From assembly GCA_913060875.1 (NCBI GenBank), contig CAJXSL010000013.1, forward strand, positions 62,001-126,000: a DNA stretch of 64,000 bases, written 5' to 3'. Numbering within the stretch: position 1 is the first letter of the stretch; the number at the start of each line of letters is the position of its first letter. Source of the stretch: an uncultured Desulfobacteraceae bacterium. Its GTDB lineage: Bacteria > Desulfobacterota > Desulfobacteria > Desulfobacterales > UBA5852. The position numbers were made by a program, and so were the translations under genes. Of the stretch, positions 1 through 9,239 are shown piece by piece. The notes under the pieces were generated by a model. It was not told the origin of the DNA, did not search any database, and was given only the letters and a program-made list of their open reading frames with translations.

Positions 1-1
1 G

Positions 2-1549
2 CCCGATCAACAGTGGCGCAAGGCCACCCCCGAAAGCCAGGGGATGTGTTCGGCAATGCTGGCCGACATGCTGGACAGGCTCTGGCAGAAAAACCTTGAA
101 GTCGACAGCATCCTGATTGTCCGCAACGGTTACGTGGTTCTCGACACCTATCAATTCCCCCGGACGCCGGAAGCGCGGCATGATCTCCATTCCTGCACCA
201 AAAGCATTTCATCGACGCTCATCGGTATTGCCATCGATAAAGGCTATATCGCTTCGGTCGCTCAGCCCCTGCTGGACTTTTTCCCGGACAAAACCCCCCG
301 GCATCCGGATAAGCGCAAACAGCAAATCACGCTGCAGGATGTGCTGCGGATGACAACCGGTTTAAAGTGCCGGGACTCGATCCACCACCAGTGGGCCGGA
401 TTGAGGGCATTGCGCGGCAGCACGGATTGGGTACAGCATATGCTCGACCTTCCGATTGCCGAAGCGCCGGGCACGCGGTTTGAATACTGCAACGGGGCTT
501 CGTTTCTGCTGACCGCCATTATCCAGCAGGTAACGGGCCAGCCCGGCCTGGCGTTTGCCAAGGAACATCTGTTCACCCCCCTCGGCATACAGGATGTCGA
601 CTGGCCGGCCAACAGCCGGGGCCAGACCATCGGCTGGGGGCGGCTTTGCATGCGCCCCCGCGACATGGCCCGGTTCGGGTATCTTTTCCTGAAAGATGGA
701 CGATGGAACGGGCGGCAAATCGTATCGGCCCAATGGGTGGCGGATGCCACCCGCAGCCATATACCGGTGGGTCGGGCGTCCGGCTACGGATACCAATGGT
801 GGGTGATGGGGCCCGGGGAGGTCGCGGCCATTGGATACAGGGGGCAACGCATCTACGTTTCGAAGCGTCACAACATGGTGGTGGTGTTTACCGGCCGCCT
901 GGCCGCATTGTCGCGGTTTCTCCCGGCGGGCCTTTTCCGGCGCTACATCATGCCGGCGGTCAAATCCGATCGGCCGCTTCCGGGAAACCACGCCGCTTTC
1001 GCGCGGTTGCAATCGTTGGATCAGTTCTGGCAGACGGCCAATTATGCCGACCGGGACACACGGCGGCAGGCAATGGCCCCGGGGTCCTCTCAGCCCCAAT
1101 GGAAGCCGTATGTGAATCCATCCATGGGTTTTTCGTTGACTTATGACGCCGACCTGGGCGACAGCGGGCCGGAGCTTGTCCCTCCCGTCGTTTTTCAAAA
1201 AAGCGGGTTGACGGGTTTTCCCGTTGTGACGGTGGTCTGCGACGACATTCCGGACGGATTGAAGCTGGCCGACAGTGAAGATTATATTGTAAGGCAGCTC
1301 GCGCAAACCCAAGGGGTAAACCATATCCAGGTCAAGCATAAGGAACGGATCCGGCTGCCGGGCGGCGAAGGCAACTTTTGCATCATCAAGCTGAAATATC
1401 TCGGCTATAATTTGACCGCCTACGGGGTTGTCGGCTACAGGGAGAAGACGTTGATCGGCGTGTATGCTGTCGGAGGGGGGCTGGAAACACCCCTCGCCCA
1501 TTTGGAACACATGGTTCGAAGCTTGCGGATTGAATCCCTCCAGCCATGA
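2..1549 (+). CDS. Serine beta-lactamase-fold hydrolase, 5'-truncated by window edge
   Basis: The open frame runs from base 2 without a start, so the true N-terminus lies outside the window. The codons before the Met at 44 read WRKATPESQGM, typical of the start of this domain, so that Met is not the initiator. Class C beta-lactamase/esterase signatures are visible: S-C-T-K (SxxK nucleophile, codon about 50 from base 44) and Y-C-N (YxN, codon about 148). The beta-lactamase domain covers about 310 residues; a further 150 or so C-terminal residues form a separate unassigned domain. It probably hydrolyses an ester, amide or D-amino-acid peptide rather than being a resistance enzyme. Substrate unknown. 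Confidence 0.85.
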   Translation, partial: PDQQWRKATPESQGMCSAMLADMLDRLWQKNLEVDSILIVRNGYVVLDTYQFPRTPEARHDLHSCTKSISSTLIGIAIDKGYIASVAQPLLDFFPDKTPRHPDKRKQQITLQDVLRMTTGLKCRDSIHHQWAGLRALRGSTDWVQHMLDLPIAEAPGTRFEYCNGASFLLTAIIQQVTGQPGLAFAKEHLFTPLGIQDVDWPANSRGQTIGWGRLCMRPRDMARFGYLFLKDGRWNGRQIVSAQWVADATRSHIPVGRASGYGYQWWVMGPGEVAAIGYRGQRIYVSKRHNMVVVFTGRLAALSRFLPAGLFRRYIMPAVKSDRPLPGNHAAFARLQSLDQFWQTANYADRDTRRQAMAPGSSQPQWKPYVNPSMGFSLTYDADLGDSGPELVPPVVFQKSGLTGFPVVTVVCDDIPDGLKLADSEDYIVRQLAQTQGVNHIQVKHKERIRLPGGEGNFCIIKLKYLGYNLTAYGVVGYREKTLIGVYAVGGGLETPLAHLEHMVRSLRIESLQP

Positions 1550-1645
1550 CATGCCCGCCGGTTTAGCCGGTCGACAACGCCGTATCCATTGACTATGGCG
1601 GCATGGTAACAACAAGAAAAAACGCATCAAGACGGGAGATGAATC

Positions 1646-1912
1646 ATGGCCGTAGGGTGGTCCCGTGACGGGGATGTGCAGGAACAAATCGACGCCAGCG
1701 TGGCGGACGCCGTCAAGCTGGCCCGCAGCCGGCTGCCCGAAGGCGAAAGCCGGACCCATTGCGAGATGTGCGAAGAACCCATCCCCGAGGCGCGGCGCCA
1801 GGCCATCCCGGGCGTGCGCCTGTGTGTCGATTGCCAGGCCGGACTGGAAAAGCGCCAGGCGGCGCCGGCGCTTTTCAATCGGCGCGGCAGCAAGGACAGC
1901 CAGTTGAAGTGA
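1646..1912 (+). CDS. DksA/TraR-type C4 zinc-finger protein (88 aa)
   Basis: Small protein with the paired cysteines CEMC and CVDC spaced as in the C-terminal zinc finger of the DksA/TraR family, followed by a short basic tail. The long N-terminal coiled coil of full DksA is missing, so it resembles the short YbiI/TraR-like members. Full DksA and TraR bind RNA polymerase through the secondary channel; for this short form a role in transcription is inferred only. A purine-rich stretch (GGGAG) precedes the ATG. It lies 96 bases after the hydrolase gene on the same strand. Confidence 0.85.
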   Translation: MAVGWSRDGDVQEQIDASVADAVKLARSRLPEGESRTHCEMCEEPIPEARRQAIPGVRLCVDCQAGLEKRQAAPALFNRRGSKDSQLK

Positions 1913-2124
1913 GTGGCGCATTCTTCCGGAGGTGACGCGATTGTAAAGGGCTGCGGGGCAACGGTTTCCGATACAAAAGGACTTCAGGGAATAGGGAATT
2001 CGAAAATTTGGAAATCAGGGGAAACCGTCAAAGCACGGGAAAACCGCGCCCGAAACCTACAAATCGGTTTCAAGTCTTCTCCAATGAGAAGGCAAGGTTT
2101 TCCCCCCATTTCGTCTGTAAGTCT

Positions 2125-3336
2125 CTATTCATAGCGCAACGCTTCGATGGGGTTTAGCCGGGCGGCCTTGCGGGCCGGGACATAGCCGAAGACCACTCCC
2201 ACGGCGGCGGAAAACAGGAAAGAGGCCGCCACGATGCCGGGTTTGAAGACGAAGGGAACCCCAATGAAATAGGACCCGAGGCCTGCGGCACACAAACCTA
2301 AGGCGATGCCGATCACCCCGCCGAAGGTGGACAGCACCACCGATTCCACCAGGAACTGCATCAGCACCTCCCGCTCCAGGGCGCCAATGGCCAGCCGGGT
2401 GCCAATTTCGCGAGTTCGTTCGGTCACCGACACCAACATGATGTTCATGATGCCGATGCCGCCCACCAGGAGGCTGACCCCGGCCACCGCGCTGAGCAGG
2501 GCGGTCAGGACGGTGGTGGTGCCGGTGAGGGTGTCGATGAGTTCTTTCATGTCGCGCACATGAAAGTCATCATCCTGGTCCGGTCGAATGCCCCGCCGTT
2601 CGCGCATCAAGTTTTCGATATGTCCCTGGACGGACGTGGTGGCGACACCGTCGGCCACGGCCACGAGAATGGTACCCACATCCGTATCCCCCCTGATGCG
2701 CCGCTGTAGGGTGCGCAGCGGAATGACGACGATGTCGTCTTGGTCCGTACCGAAGCTGGACTGCCCTTTTTCCTGGAGTGTTCCGATCACTTTGAAAGAG
2801 ATTTTGCCCAGACGGATAGTTTGACCAAGGGGTGATACTACCCCAAAAAGCTCCTCCCATACGGTTTGCCCCAGCAGGCAGACGGCCTTGCCGGCCTTTA
2901 ATTCGCCGGCCGAGAAGACGCGGCCCTGGGCAATCGACCAGCTCTGAACCTGGAAAAACGTGTTGGAGGCGCCGGTAACGGCGGTGGACCAGTTGGCGCT
3001 TCCGTGGATGGCTTGGCTCGACGCCGTGGCGGTGGGAGCTACGGCCGCAAGGCCGGCGACATTGCTGGCAATGGCGTCCGCATCCTCAATGGTAAATTGA
3101 TCGGCGCTGGTGCGGGCTCCCCCCGGTCCCCGCATCCCCTGACCGGGGCGGACATGGAGTGTGTTGGTGCCTAAAGAGGAGATGTCGCTGGTGACCTTGG
3201 CCGTGGCGCCGCTGCCCAGAGTTACCATGGTTATGACGGCGGCCACCCCGATGACGATGCCCAGGATCGTCAGTGTGGAGCGCAGCGCGTTGCGGCGGAT
3301 GGTCCGCTGGGCCAGCAGAAAGGTTTCCCAGAGCAT
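2125..3336 (-). CDS. MacB-type ABC transporter permease
   Basis: A 403-residue protein with the MacB/FtsX plan: one N-terminal membrane helix (TLTILGIVIGVAAVITMV), a large periplasmic domain (about residues 45-270), then three C-terminal membrane helices. It is the membrane subunit of a tripartite export system and acts with the adjacent ATPase. Its ATG shares one base with the stop of the ATPase gene (TGATG), showing translational coupling. Last gene of the four-gene efflux operon. Substrate cannot be told from sequence. Confidence 0.92.
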   Translation of the reverse strand: MLWETFLLAQRTIRRNALRSTLTILGIVIGVAAVITMVTLGSGATAKVTSDISSLGTNTLHVRPGQGMRGPGGARTSADQFTIEDADAIASNVAGLAAVAPTATASSQAIHGSANWSTAVTGASNTFFQVQSWSIAQGRVFSAGELKAGKAVCLLGQTVWEELFGVVSPLGQTIRLGKISFKVIGTLQEKGQSSFGTDQDDIVVIPLRTLQRRIRGDTDVGTILVAVADGVATTSVQGHIENLMRERRGIRPDQDDDFHVRDMKELIDTLTGTTTVLTALLSAVAGVSLLVGGIGIMNIMLVSVTERTREIGTRLAIGALEREVLMQFLVESVVLSTFGGVIGIALGLCAAGLGSYFIGVPFVFKPGIVAASFLFSAAVGVVFGYVPARKAARLNPIEALRYE

Positions 3337-4049
3337 CAGCGTTTCTTCCCGTGGTGTCCGTTCGAGGTAATGCGGCCGTCCTGAAAGTGAATCTGGCGGT
3401 CGGCATAGGCCGCCATTTCGGGTTCATGGGTCACCATTACGATGGTGATGCCCTGGCGGCGATTGAAGTCCTTCAGCATTGCGGCGATTTCCCGGCTGCG
3501 CACCGAATCCAGGTTCCCGGTGGGTTCGTCGGCCATCAGCACCCTTGGCTGGCCTACCAGGGCCCGGGCAATGGCCACTCGCTGCTGCTGACCGCCGGAC
3601 AATTCTCCGGGGGCGTGATGGGCCCATTTGGCCAGCCCCACGGCCGTCAAGGCGGCCATGGCTTTTTCATGGCGCACCCGGGCCGGCATTTTCCGGTAGA
3701 TCAGAGGCAGTTCGACGTTTTCGAGCGCGGATGTCCGGTTGAGGAGGTTGAAGCCCTGGAAAATAAACCCCAGGAACTGGCGGCGCAGCAGGGCGCGCTG
3801 GTCCCGGGACAAGCGTTCCACCGGCACCCCCTCGAAGCGATAGCTTCCTTCGCTGGGGGTGTCGAGACTTCCCAGGATGTTCAGGCAGGTAGATTTGCCG
3901 GACCCGCTGGGGCCCATCATGGCCACGAACTCCCCCGCCCGGACGCTCAGATCGATGCCGTCCAGGGCCCGCATGGTCGCCGTGCCTTGCCCGTAGACCT
4001 TGGCCACCTGGTGAAATTCAATCAGTGGCGGTGTGGATTCCGAGGCCAT
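3336..4049 (-). CDS. MacB/LolD-family ABC transporter ATP-binding protein
   Basis: Complete ATPase with Walker A GPSGSGKST, signature LSGGQQQR, Walker B VLMADEP and the switch His in VTHEP. The family powers MacB-type export or lipoprotein release; the neighbouring adaptor and outer-membrane protein place it in efflux. The Met at 4049 is chosen because it lies just after the adaptor stop (4060-4062); an upstream in-frame Met at 4082 would overlap the adaptor gene by 23 bases and is a possible alternative. Confidence 0.92.
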   Translation of the reverse strand: MASESTPPLIEFHQVAKVYGQGTATMRALDGIDLSVRAGEFVAMMGPSGSGKSTCLNILGSLDTPSEGSYRFEGVPVERLSRDQRALLRRQFLGFIFQGFNLLNRTSALENVELPLIYRKMPARVRHEKAMAALTAVGLAKWAHHAPGELSGGQQQRVAIARALVGQPRVLMADEPTGNLDSVRSREIAAMLKDFNRRQGITIVMVTHEPEMAAYADRQIHFQDGRITSNGHHGKKR

Positions 4050-4059
4050 TTTCGAGAGC

Positions 4060-5361
4060 TCACTTCTGCGTGTTGAGGGCATTGACGATGAGTTCCATAC
4101 CGGGCTGCAGCTCCGCCGAACGGACGGCCGTCAAGGCGCCATCCGTGGCGATGATGTCAACGGGGACAGGCCGCGGCCGGTCGCCCTGCAGCATCCAGAC
4201 GCGGGCTTTTTTGCCGTTGGCATGCGCCGTTTCGGTTCCGGCGGACTTTTTTGCTCTTGGACGGCGGGGTGGCCCGGGCAGCAGGGAGGACAACAGGCCT
4301 CGGCGCTTGCCCTCACCTGCGGCCGGCGCAGCCGGGGTGAACCGCAGGGCGGCATTGGGCACCAGCAGGGTGTTTTCGGTCTTCAGGACCGTGATATCCG
4401 CAGTCGCCGTCATGCCCGGCCGCAACAGGAGATCGGGGTTTTCCACCGCCAAAACGGCCTTATAGGTCACCACACCGTCCGTGGTTTCGGCGCCGTAGCG
4501 CACCTGGGTGATCCGGGCCGCAAAGGTGCGGTCCGGGTAGGCATCCACCGTAAAGGCGGCCGTCTGGTTCTCCCTGACCTGGCCCACGTCGGCTTCATCC
4601 ACATCCACCTGGAGTTCCATGCGGCGCAGATCCTCTGCCAGGACAAAGAGCACCGGCGCTTCCAGCGAGGCGGCCACGGTCTGACCGGGTTCCACATCCC
4701 GGCTGAGGACGACGCCGCTGATGGGGGCGTAGATCACTGTTTTGGCCAGATCGGCCTCGTCGGATTTGAGATTGGCCTGGGCCACTGTGATGGCCGCGGC
4801 CGCGGCCGCCAAGGCGGCCTTCGAGCGCTTCAGCTCGGCTTCCGCCTGTTCCAGATCATCCAGGGACGGCAGTTTGCCGTTGGTAAGTTCCCGCGTTTTC
4901 CGGTAGCGTTGCAGTTGTTTCGCCGCTGCGTCCCGGGTGGCCAGGGCCTCCTGATAATTGGCCCGGGCCGAGGCAACCTCGGCGCGGGACCGCAACACCG
5001 CCGCTTCGTATTGGACGTCGTTCAGGTACGCCAGGGGCTGCCGGGCTTCTACCGTATCGTTGTAATCGGCCGTCATGCGGGTGATGGTGCCGGACAGTTC
5101 ACTGCCCACCTCCACCTGGTTGGTGGCTTCCAGGTTGCCGGTGGCGGAGACCGTAACGGCCAGATCGCCCTGTTGCACCGGCTGGGTCTGAAAGCCCACA
5201 GCCTTGCCGCTCGGGCGAAGAAGGATCCCGACGGCCGCGGCGGCGACAATCAGTAGCAGGATACCCCCGGCCAGCCATGCGCGTCGTTTTTTGCGCCCGT
5301 TGGCGGCGGTGGCCTGCCCCAAGGTTTGTTCAACCGTGGTGGTATTGCCCTCCAGCATCAT
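4060..5361 (-). CDS. MacA/HlyD-type periplasmic adaptor subunit
   Basis: A 433-residue membrane-fusion protein: short cytoplasmic tail, one membrane anchor (LAGGILLLIVAAAAVGILL, about residues 30-48), a lipoyl/barrel-sandwich half, a coiled-coil hairpin rich in Ala and Gln (about 115-200), the second lipoyl half (VIYAPISGVVLSRDVEPGQ) and a beta-barrel region. It bridges the inner-membrane ABC pair and the outer-membrane channel. The start follows AAAGGAGCCGG, and its ATG overlaps the stop of the outer-membrane gene by 4 bases (ATGA). An Arg/Lys-rich insert near residues 345-380 is unusual. Confidence 0.92.
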   Translation of the reverse strand: MMLEGNTTTVEQTLGQATAANGRKKRRAWLAGGILLLIVAAAAVGILLRPSGKAVGFQTQPVQQGDLAVTVSATGNLEATNQVEVGSELSGTITRMTADYNDTVEARQPLAYLNDVQYEAAVLRSRAEVASARANYQEALATRDAAAKQLQRYRKTRELTNGKLPSLDDLEQAEAELKRSKAALAAAAAAITVAQANLKSDEADLAKTVIYAPISGVVLSRDVEPGQTVAASLEAPVLFVLAEDLRRMELQVDVDEADVGQVRENQTAAFTVDAYPDRTFAARITQVRYGAETTDGVVTYKAVLAVENPDLLLRPGMTATADITVLKTENTLLVPNAALRFTPAAPAAGEGKRRGLLSSLLPGPPRRPRAKKSAGTETAHANGKKARVWMLQGDRPRPVPVDIIATDGALTAVRSAELQPGMELIVNALNTQK

Positions 5362-6863
5362 CCGGCTCCTTTGTCATTTTCGCGTGGAGAAAATTCTCCC
5401 GGTGGAAGGAGGGATTGCCATCCCCCTCCCAGGGCTTTGTAGAGTCCAACCAGGGCTGTTAAAGCGGCTCCTTGGCTCCGGGTCATTTGATCTTCGAAAG
5501 AAAGTTGCGAACGCTGGGCGTCCAGCACGTCGCTGAAGCCGGTCATGCCGGTGACATACTGATGGCCGGCTAATTCAGCCGCGAGATCGGCCGCCTGGGC
5601 CGCAGTGCGCAGCGTCACGATTTTCTGCTGTTCCCGGTCATAGGTCACCAGGGCCTTTTCGACCTCTTCGAGTGCGGACAGGACCGCGGACTCGTAGCGC
5701 AGCAGGGCCTGTTGACGAAGTTCTTCCTGTATGCTGATGTTGCTGCGGATGGCGCCGGCATCGAACACCGGCCAGCTGATGGTGGGGCCGAAAGACCAGA
5801 GCCGGTCGGGGGAAGAAAACAGGTCGCCCAAGGAAAGGGCTTCCAGCCCAATGGATCCGCTCAGGGTAAACTTGGGGTAGAGGTCGGCGGTGGCTTCCCC
5901 GACACGGGCGGTCTGGGCTGCCAGCTCGCGTTCCGCCTGCCGGATGTCCGGGCGCTGTCTGAGGATGTCGGCTGGCACCCCGACGGCCATTTCCCTCGCG
6001 ACGGTGGGAATCGGCCGGACCTGGGTCAATTCAGCCTGCAGGCTGCCGGGCGGCTGAGCCGTCAAAACGGCCAGGCGGTTCATGGCGGTTTCCAGCCCCG
6101 CTTCCAGATCGGGAAGCGTGGCGCGGCCGCTTTCCAGATTATACCGGGCCTGGGCCACCGCCAGCTCGTCACCCGTGCCCGCCTGGGCGAGGGCCTTGAG
6201 CAGCTGCCAGGTTTCCTCCAGAGTTGCCAAATTGCGTTGGGCCACCGCCAGGCGTGCCTGGTAGGTGCGCACATCGATATAATTGACCACCACCTCGGCC
6301 AGCAGTGTCACCATGACGTCCCGCAGATCTTCGACACCGGCTTCCAGGTCGGCCTGGGCGGCTTCCACCGACCGGCGGGTGCCACCGAAGACGTCCAATT
6401 CCCACCCCGCATCGAATCCGGCCGCATAGAGTTCGGTATCCGTGTGGCCGTCGTCATCATGCCGGACGCTTTTGGTGGCGGAACCGCTGGCATCCAGGCT
6501 TGGAAACAGGGCCGCACGGGTCTGCCGCCGTTGAAACCGGGCCTGGCGCACCCGGGAAAGCGCCTCGCGGGCATCCAGATTGTCGGCAGCCGCCTGCTTG
6601 ATCAGGCGCGTCAGCAGGGGGTCGTTCAGCCCCTGCCACCACTCAGCCAGCAGGTTCGCATCCTGTTGGGTCCCGTCGTCCGTCATGTTGGGCCACTGTT
6701 CAGGCAGCGGTAATGACGGCTGGGCATAATCGGGTCCCACGGCGGCGCATCCGATGGGGGTGACCATCAGCACCAGCAGGATGAATTTGGCGAATGTCTG
6801 TTTTGTCTTTCTCGTACGCAAAATGACTGCACCTTTTAAGGTTGGCGTTGGATTTGCCGACAT
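5358..6863 (-). CDS. Outer-membrane efflux lipoprotein, NodT/OprM (TolC-like) family
   Basis: A 501-residue outer-membrane factor with lipobox PIGC near residue 39, followed by AVGPDY as in OprM-type lipoproteins. Two repeated long-helix segments (for example RYNLESGRATLPDLEAGLE) and the conserved stretch RQRPDIRQAERELAAQTARVGEA are present. It should form the trimeric channel of the efflux complex. First gene of the operon. The N-terminal region before the membrane helix is rather long; a TTG at about 6821 is an alternative start. Confidence 0.92.
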   Translation of the reverse strand: MSANPTPTLKGAVILRTRKTKQTFAKFILLVLMVTPIGCAAVGPDYAQPSLPLPEQWPNMTDDGTQQDANLLAEWWQGLNDPLLTRLIKQAAADNLDAREALSRVRQARFQRRQTRAALFPSLDASGSATKSVRHDDDGHTDTELYAAGFDAGWELDVFGGTRRSVEAAQADLEAGVEDLRDVMVTLLAEVVVNYIDVRTYQARLAVAQRNLATLEETWQLLKALAQAGTGDELAVAQARYNLESGRATLPDLEAGLETAMNRLAVLTAQPPGSLQAELTQVRPIPTVAREMAVGVPADILRQRPDIRQAERELAAQTARVGEATADLYPKFTLSGSIGLEALSLGDLFSSPDRLWSFGPTISWPVFDAGAIRSNISIQEELRQQALLRYESAVLSALEEVEKALVTYDREQQKIVTLRTAAQAADLAAELAGHQYVTGMTGFSDVLDAQRSQLSFEDQMTRSQGAALTALVGLYKALGGGWQSLLPPGEFSPRENDKGAG

Positions 6864-7247
6864 AACCTGCCCATGGGCTGCTGCTGGAACGCAACGGGCG
6901 GCATGCTATTTCATCCTAGTAGACGTAGGGAATCCGAAAATAGGTTACAAAAGTATGATTCTCGGCCTTTGTTTTTTGGTAAAAACATTATTAAATTAAT
7001 ATGTTATGGATTTTAAGGGGGGGGTGGCAGCCAAGGGGGTAGGAAATGTGTGGTGGTTTGATGCGTGGGCATGGAAAGTGAATGGGGAGTAGGGGATATC
7101 CTATAATGATTGGTTTTTTCATCGGAATGGAGCGCTCAAACGGTCCAATTTCTTAGAATGGAACATGGTGAAGGCCGGGATCCCGTATCAGTGCTGCTTG
7201 GGTTGCGGGAAGATCCCGGCCCGAGCCATTTTGAAGGCGAAGGGTGC
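6864..7247. other. Intergenic region, AT-rich then G-rich; contains a stem-loop
   Basis: No convincing gene. Bases 6920-7010 are AT-rich and probably hold the promoter of the efflux operon on the minus strand, although no clear -35/-10 pair stands out. Bases 7013-7095 are strikingly G-rich on the plus strand, with runs of eight and five G. A GGCCGGGATC / GATCCCGGCC inverted repeat (7173-7182 and 7212-7221) lies just past the zinc-ribbon gene and may end its transcript, but no T-run follows it. Confidence 0.5.
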
Positions 7248-7433
7248 TTACAGCATCGCCCCTTCGCCCGGATAAACGTTGTCTGTCAGGCTGTGGACAA
7301 GCGCTTCTTCCGGGTCCGGATCGAATTTTCGGCCGGCCAGATCGTCGATGTCCTGTGACCATCCGCAAAAGGTGCAGCGGGTCAGGGCTTTGGGTAAAAG
7401 ATGGCCGCAATCGGGGCAGAATTCATGAACCAT
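7248..7433 (-). CDS. Small zinc-ribbon protein (61 aa)
   Basis: The protein has two CxxC knuckles, CPDCG and CTFCGW, separated by eleven residues: a compact zinc ribbon with an acidic C-terminal tail. The start follows a strong AGGAGGACGCC site. It lies 81 bases behind the DnaJ-like gene on the same strand, so it is probably part of the hsp20-dnaJ cassette. It may bind nucleic acid or act as a chaperone accessory; neither can be shown from sequence. Confidence 0.75.
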   Translation of the reverse strand: MVHEFCPDCGHLLPKALTRCTFCGWSQDIDDLAGRKFDPDPEEALVHSLTDNVYPGEGAML

Positions 7434-7514
7434 GGCGTCCTCCTGAAGTGCGAATCAAAGGAATGTTGCGTGTTCTTGATGGAATTGTCGTTTCCATTGC
7501 CGCAGCTGTCGGGC

Positions 7515-8207
7515 TCAATCAAGCGGTGCCGGGCGTCCATAACCAAAGGGTTTTCTGGAGACCAGCACATCGATAATGAGACGGACGTCGGGCAGGCCGA
7601 TGTCCTCCAACGTGACCGCCACTGTTGTGTCCGTTTTTGTCTCCGGGGGAATCTGCAGGTTGAATTCGCGAAGGGCATGCACCAACCCGCGTCCCCGGCA
7701 GCAGGGGCAGAAAAAAGCCTCCCACAGGCTGCTCGTGCGGCAATCGGGGCAAGGCGCCATAACGGGCACGGAGACGGGAAAAATGCCGCCGTGCAACGCT
7801 TCCTCCGGTGAAAGGATCGCCTGCAGATACAAACCGTGGTGATGGTATCCGGGCACGGCGCTGGGGCGATCGAGGCCTGGTTTAAACCCCTCGAAGCAAT
7901 CGTCGACAACCGTCGGACGGCGCCGAAAGGCTTCCCTAGGGGCGGCCTGCCGGGGAGATGCTTCTTCGGAGGGCCGGATATTTACAGGCGGTTCCCGCCG
8001 GACCAGTTCGGCGTCGTAAGCCCGGCGTTTGGCGGTATCGGACAAGACTTCGTACGCCTCCTGCGCCTCGATGAACTTGCGGGAACAGGTGTCGCCGCCA
8101 ACCGTGTCGGGATGGTAGCGCTTACTGGCATTGCGGTAGGCACGTTTGATCTGGGATAAATCCGCACCACGCTCGACTCCCAAAACGATGTAATAGTCAT
8201 GCGGCAT
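7515..8207 (-). CDS. Short DnaJ-like J-domain protein with degenerate zinc region
   Basis: A 230-residue protein. The J domain fills residues 3-66 and carries the HPD tripeptide (YHPDT) that stimulates DnaK. There is no Gly/Phe linker. A central zinc segment is reduced to CPDC and CPCCRGRG instead of the four repeats of DnaJ, and is followed by a short beta-domain (about 180-230). It is thus a shortened type III-like co-chaperone. The start follows CCAGGAGGTTCCG. Two hsp20 genes lie directly upstream on the same strand, so it probably hands small-heat-shock-protein clients to DnaK. Confidence 0.85.
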   Translation of the reverse strand: MPHDYYIVLGVERGADLSQIKRAYRNASKRYHPDTVGGDTCSRKFIEAQEAYEVLSDTAKRRAYDAELVRREPPVNIRPSEEASPRQAAPREAFRRRPTVVDDCFEGFKPGLDRPSAVPGYHHHGLYLQAILSPEEALHGGIFPVSVPVMAPCPDCRTSSLWEAFFCPCCRGRGLVHALREFNLQIPPETKTDTTVAVTLEDIGLPDVRLIIDVLVSRKPFGYGRPAPLD

Positions 8208-8290
8208 CGGAACCTCCTGGAAGGGGAACCCGAAGAAGGTTATTTCTGCCGACGGCCTCCCAAAGAGCCGGCCCGTTCTCCACGGGGACG

Positions 8291-8325
8291 CCAGCCGGTA
8301 AGCGAGGAGGCAACTTACCGGCTGG
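8291..8325. repeat. 12-bp perfect stem-loop after the hsp20 pair
   Basis: CCAGCCGGTAAG (8291-8302) and its exact complement (8314-8325) enclose an 11-base loop. It sits between the second hsp20 gene and the dnaJ-like gene. No T-run follows on either strand, so it is more likely an mRNA-stabilising or partial-termination hairpin than a full terminator. Confidence 0.6.
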
Positions 8326-8334
8326 TCTGGGTTG

Positions 8335-8745
8335 TCAGGCCGCTTTTACCGTTATTCTACGCGGCGTGGCCTTGGCGACTTTGGGCAGTGACAGCCGCAA
8401 TACGCCATCTTTCATCTGCGCGTCGATTTTGGCCTGGTCAATGACTTCGGACAGCGAGAATTGGCGATAATAGCGCCCGGTGGAATATTCCATGTAGATC
8501 ATCTCTTCCTTCTGGGCTTCCATCGGCGCGATGTCGCCTTCCAGCGTCAGGGTGTTGTCCCGCAGGTCGATGGTCAGATTTTCCGGCCGGACACCGGGCA
8601 TATCGGCCAGGAGCGTGATGTCATTGTCGGTTTCAAAAATATCCACGCTCGGCGTAAATACGGCTCCCGGTCGGGTCTGTTCGGCAGGCTGGGCCAGTTC
8701 CTGTTTTTCCCGGACTTTGAGTTCTTTGCTATCGGTGGCAGCCAT
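8335..8745 (-). CDS. Hsp20/alpha-crystallin family small heat-shock protein (second copy)
   Basis: A 136-residue small heat-shock protein whose alpha-crystallin domain spans about residues 28-125 ([19 protein letters not shown] at its start, [10 protein letters not shown] near its end). It holds unfolding proteins in an ATP-independent manner in the cytoplasm. It lacks the C-terminal I-x-I tail in strict form, ending in RRITVKAA, which can serve the same purpose. AAAAGGAGGATTCGAT precedes its ATG, 28 bases after the first hsp20 gene. The two copies are clearly diverged, so they may form mixed oligomers. Confidence 0.95.
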   Translation of the reverse strand: MAATDSKELKVREKQELAQPAEQTRPGAVFTPSVDIFETDNDITLLADMPGVRPENLTIDLRDNTLTLEGDIAPMEAQKEEMIYMEYSTGRYYRQFSLSEVIDQAKIDAQMKDGVLRLSLPKVAKATPRRITVKAA

Positions 8746-8773
8746 ATCGAATCCTCCTTTTCTAAACCGGTCA

Positions 8774-9235
8774 TTAATGGCGAACCGTAATCTGTTTGGG
8801 TTTGGCCTTTTCCGCTTTGGCGATCTTGATGGTCAAAATGCCATTGGCCATTTCGGCGTCGACTTTTTCGGCATCGATGTCGCCGGGGAGCGTGATCACA
8901 CGGGAAAAGGAGCCGCCTTCACGCTCGCGCCGGTGGTAGCGGACGCCATTGCCTTCCTCGGCAATCCGGCGCTCCCCGGAGAGGGACAGGTTGTTGCCCG
9001 TGGCCTGGATATCGAGTTTGTCGGCTTCGATGCCTGGCAACTCGGCCCGCACGTAGTAGTTGTCCTGATCCTCCGTCAGATTGATGGGCGGGAAAACGCC
9101 GGCAGACACATGCCCCGTGCGCTGGCCGCTGAGGGTATCCATTAGCCGGTCCATCTGTCGCTGCATTAGATCGAGTTCATGAAACGGGCTGCGAACTTTC
9201 CATGTGGGAACACCGTACATGCTGCGGTAAATCAT
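8774..9235 (-). CDS. Hsp20/alpha-crystallin family small heat-shock protein (first copy)
   Basis: A 153-residue small heat-shock protein starting MIYRSMYG. The ATG at 9235 is chosen over the upstream in-frame Met at 9289 because AGGAGGACTTAGCC stands directly before it. The alpha-crystallin domain runs from about residue 45 (NLTEDQDNYYVRAELPGI) to 145 and ends with GILTIKIAK and the tail KPKQITVRH. First gene of the stress cassette. Its leader can hide the Shine-Dalgarno site in a hairpin (see 9240-9291), consistent with heat-responsive translation. Confidence 0.95.
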   Translation of the reverse strand: MIYRSMYGVPTWKVRSPFHELDLMQRQMDRLMDTLSGQRTGHVSAGVFPPINLTEDQDNYYVRAELPGIEADKLDIQATGNNLSLSGERRIAEEGNGVRYHRREREGGSFSRVITLPGDIDAEKVDAEMANGILTIKIAKAEKAKPKQITVRH

Positions 9236-9239
9236 GGCT

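Noticed and set aside
362-1921. 519-codon minus-strand open frame
   Set aside because: It lies antisense to the beta-lactamase-fold gene and the zinc-finger gene, both with clear motifs. Its own translation has no family pattern; it is a high-GC shadow.
1913-2134. 73-codon plus-strand frame after the zinc-finger gene
   Set aside because: No ribosome site and no recognisable composition. A weak CTTCTC/GAGAAG hairpin near 2080 was also judged too small to call a terminator.
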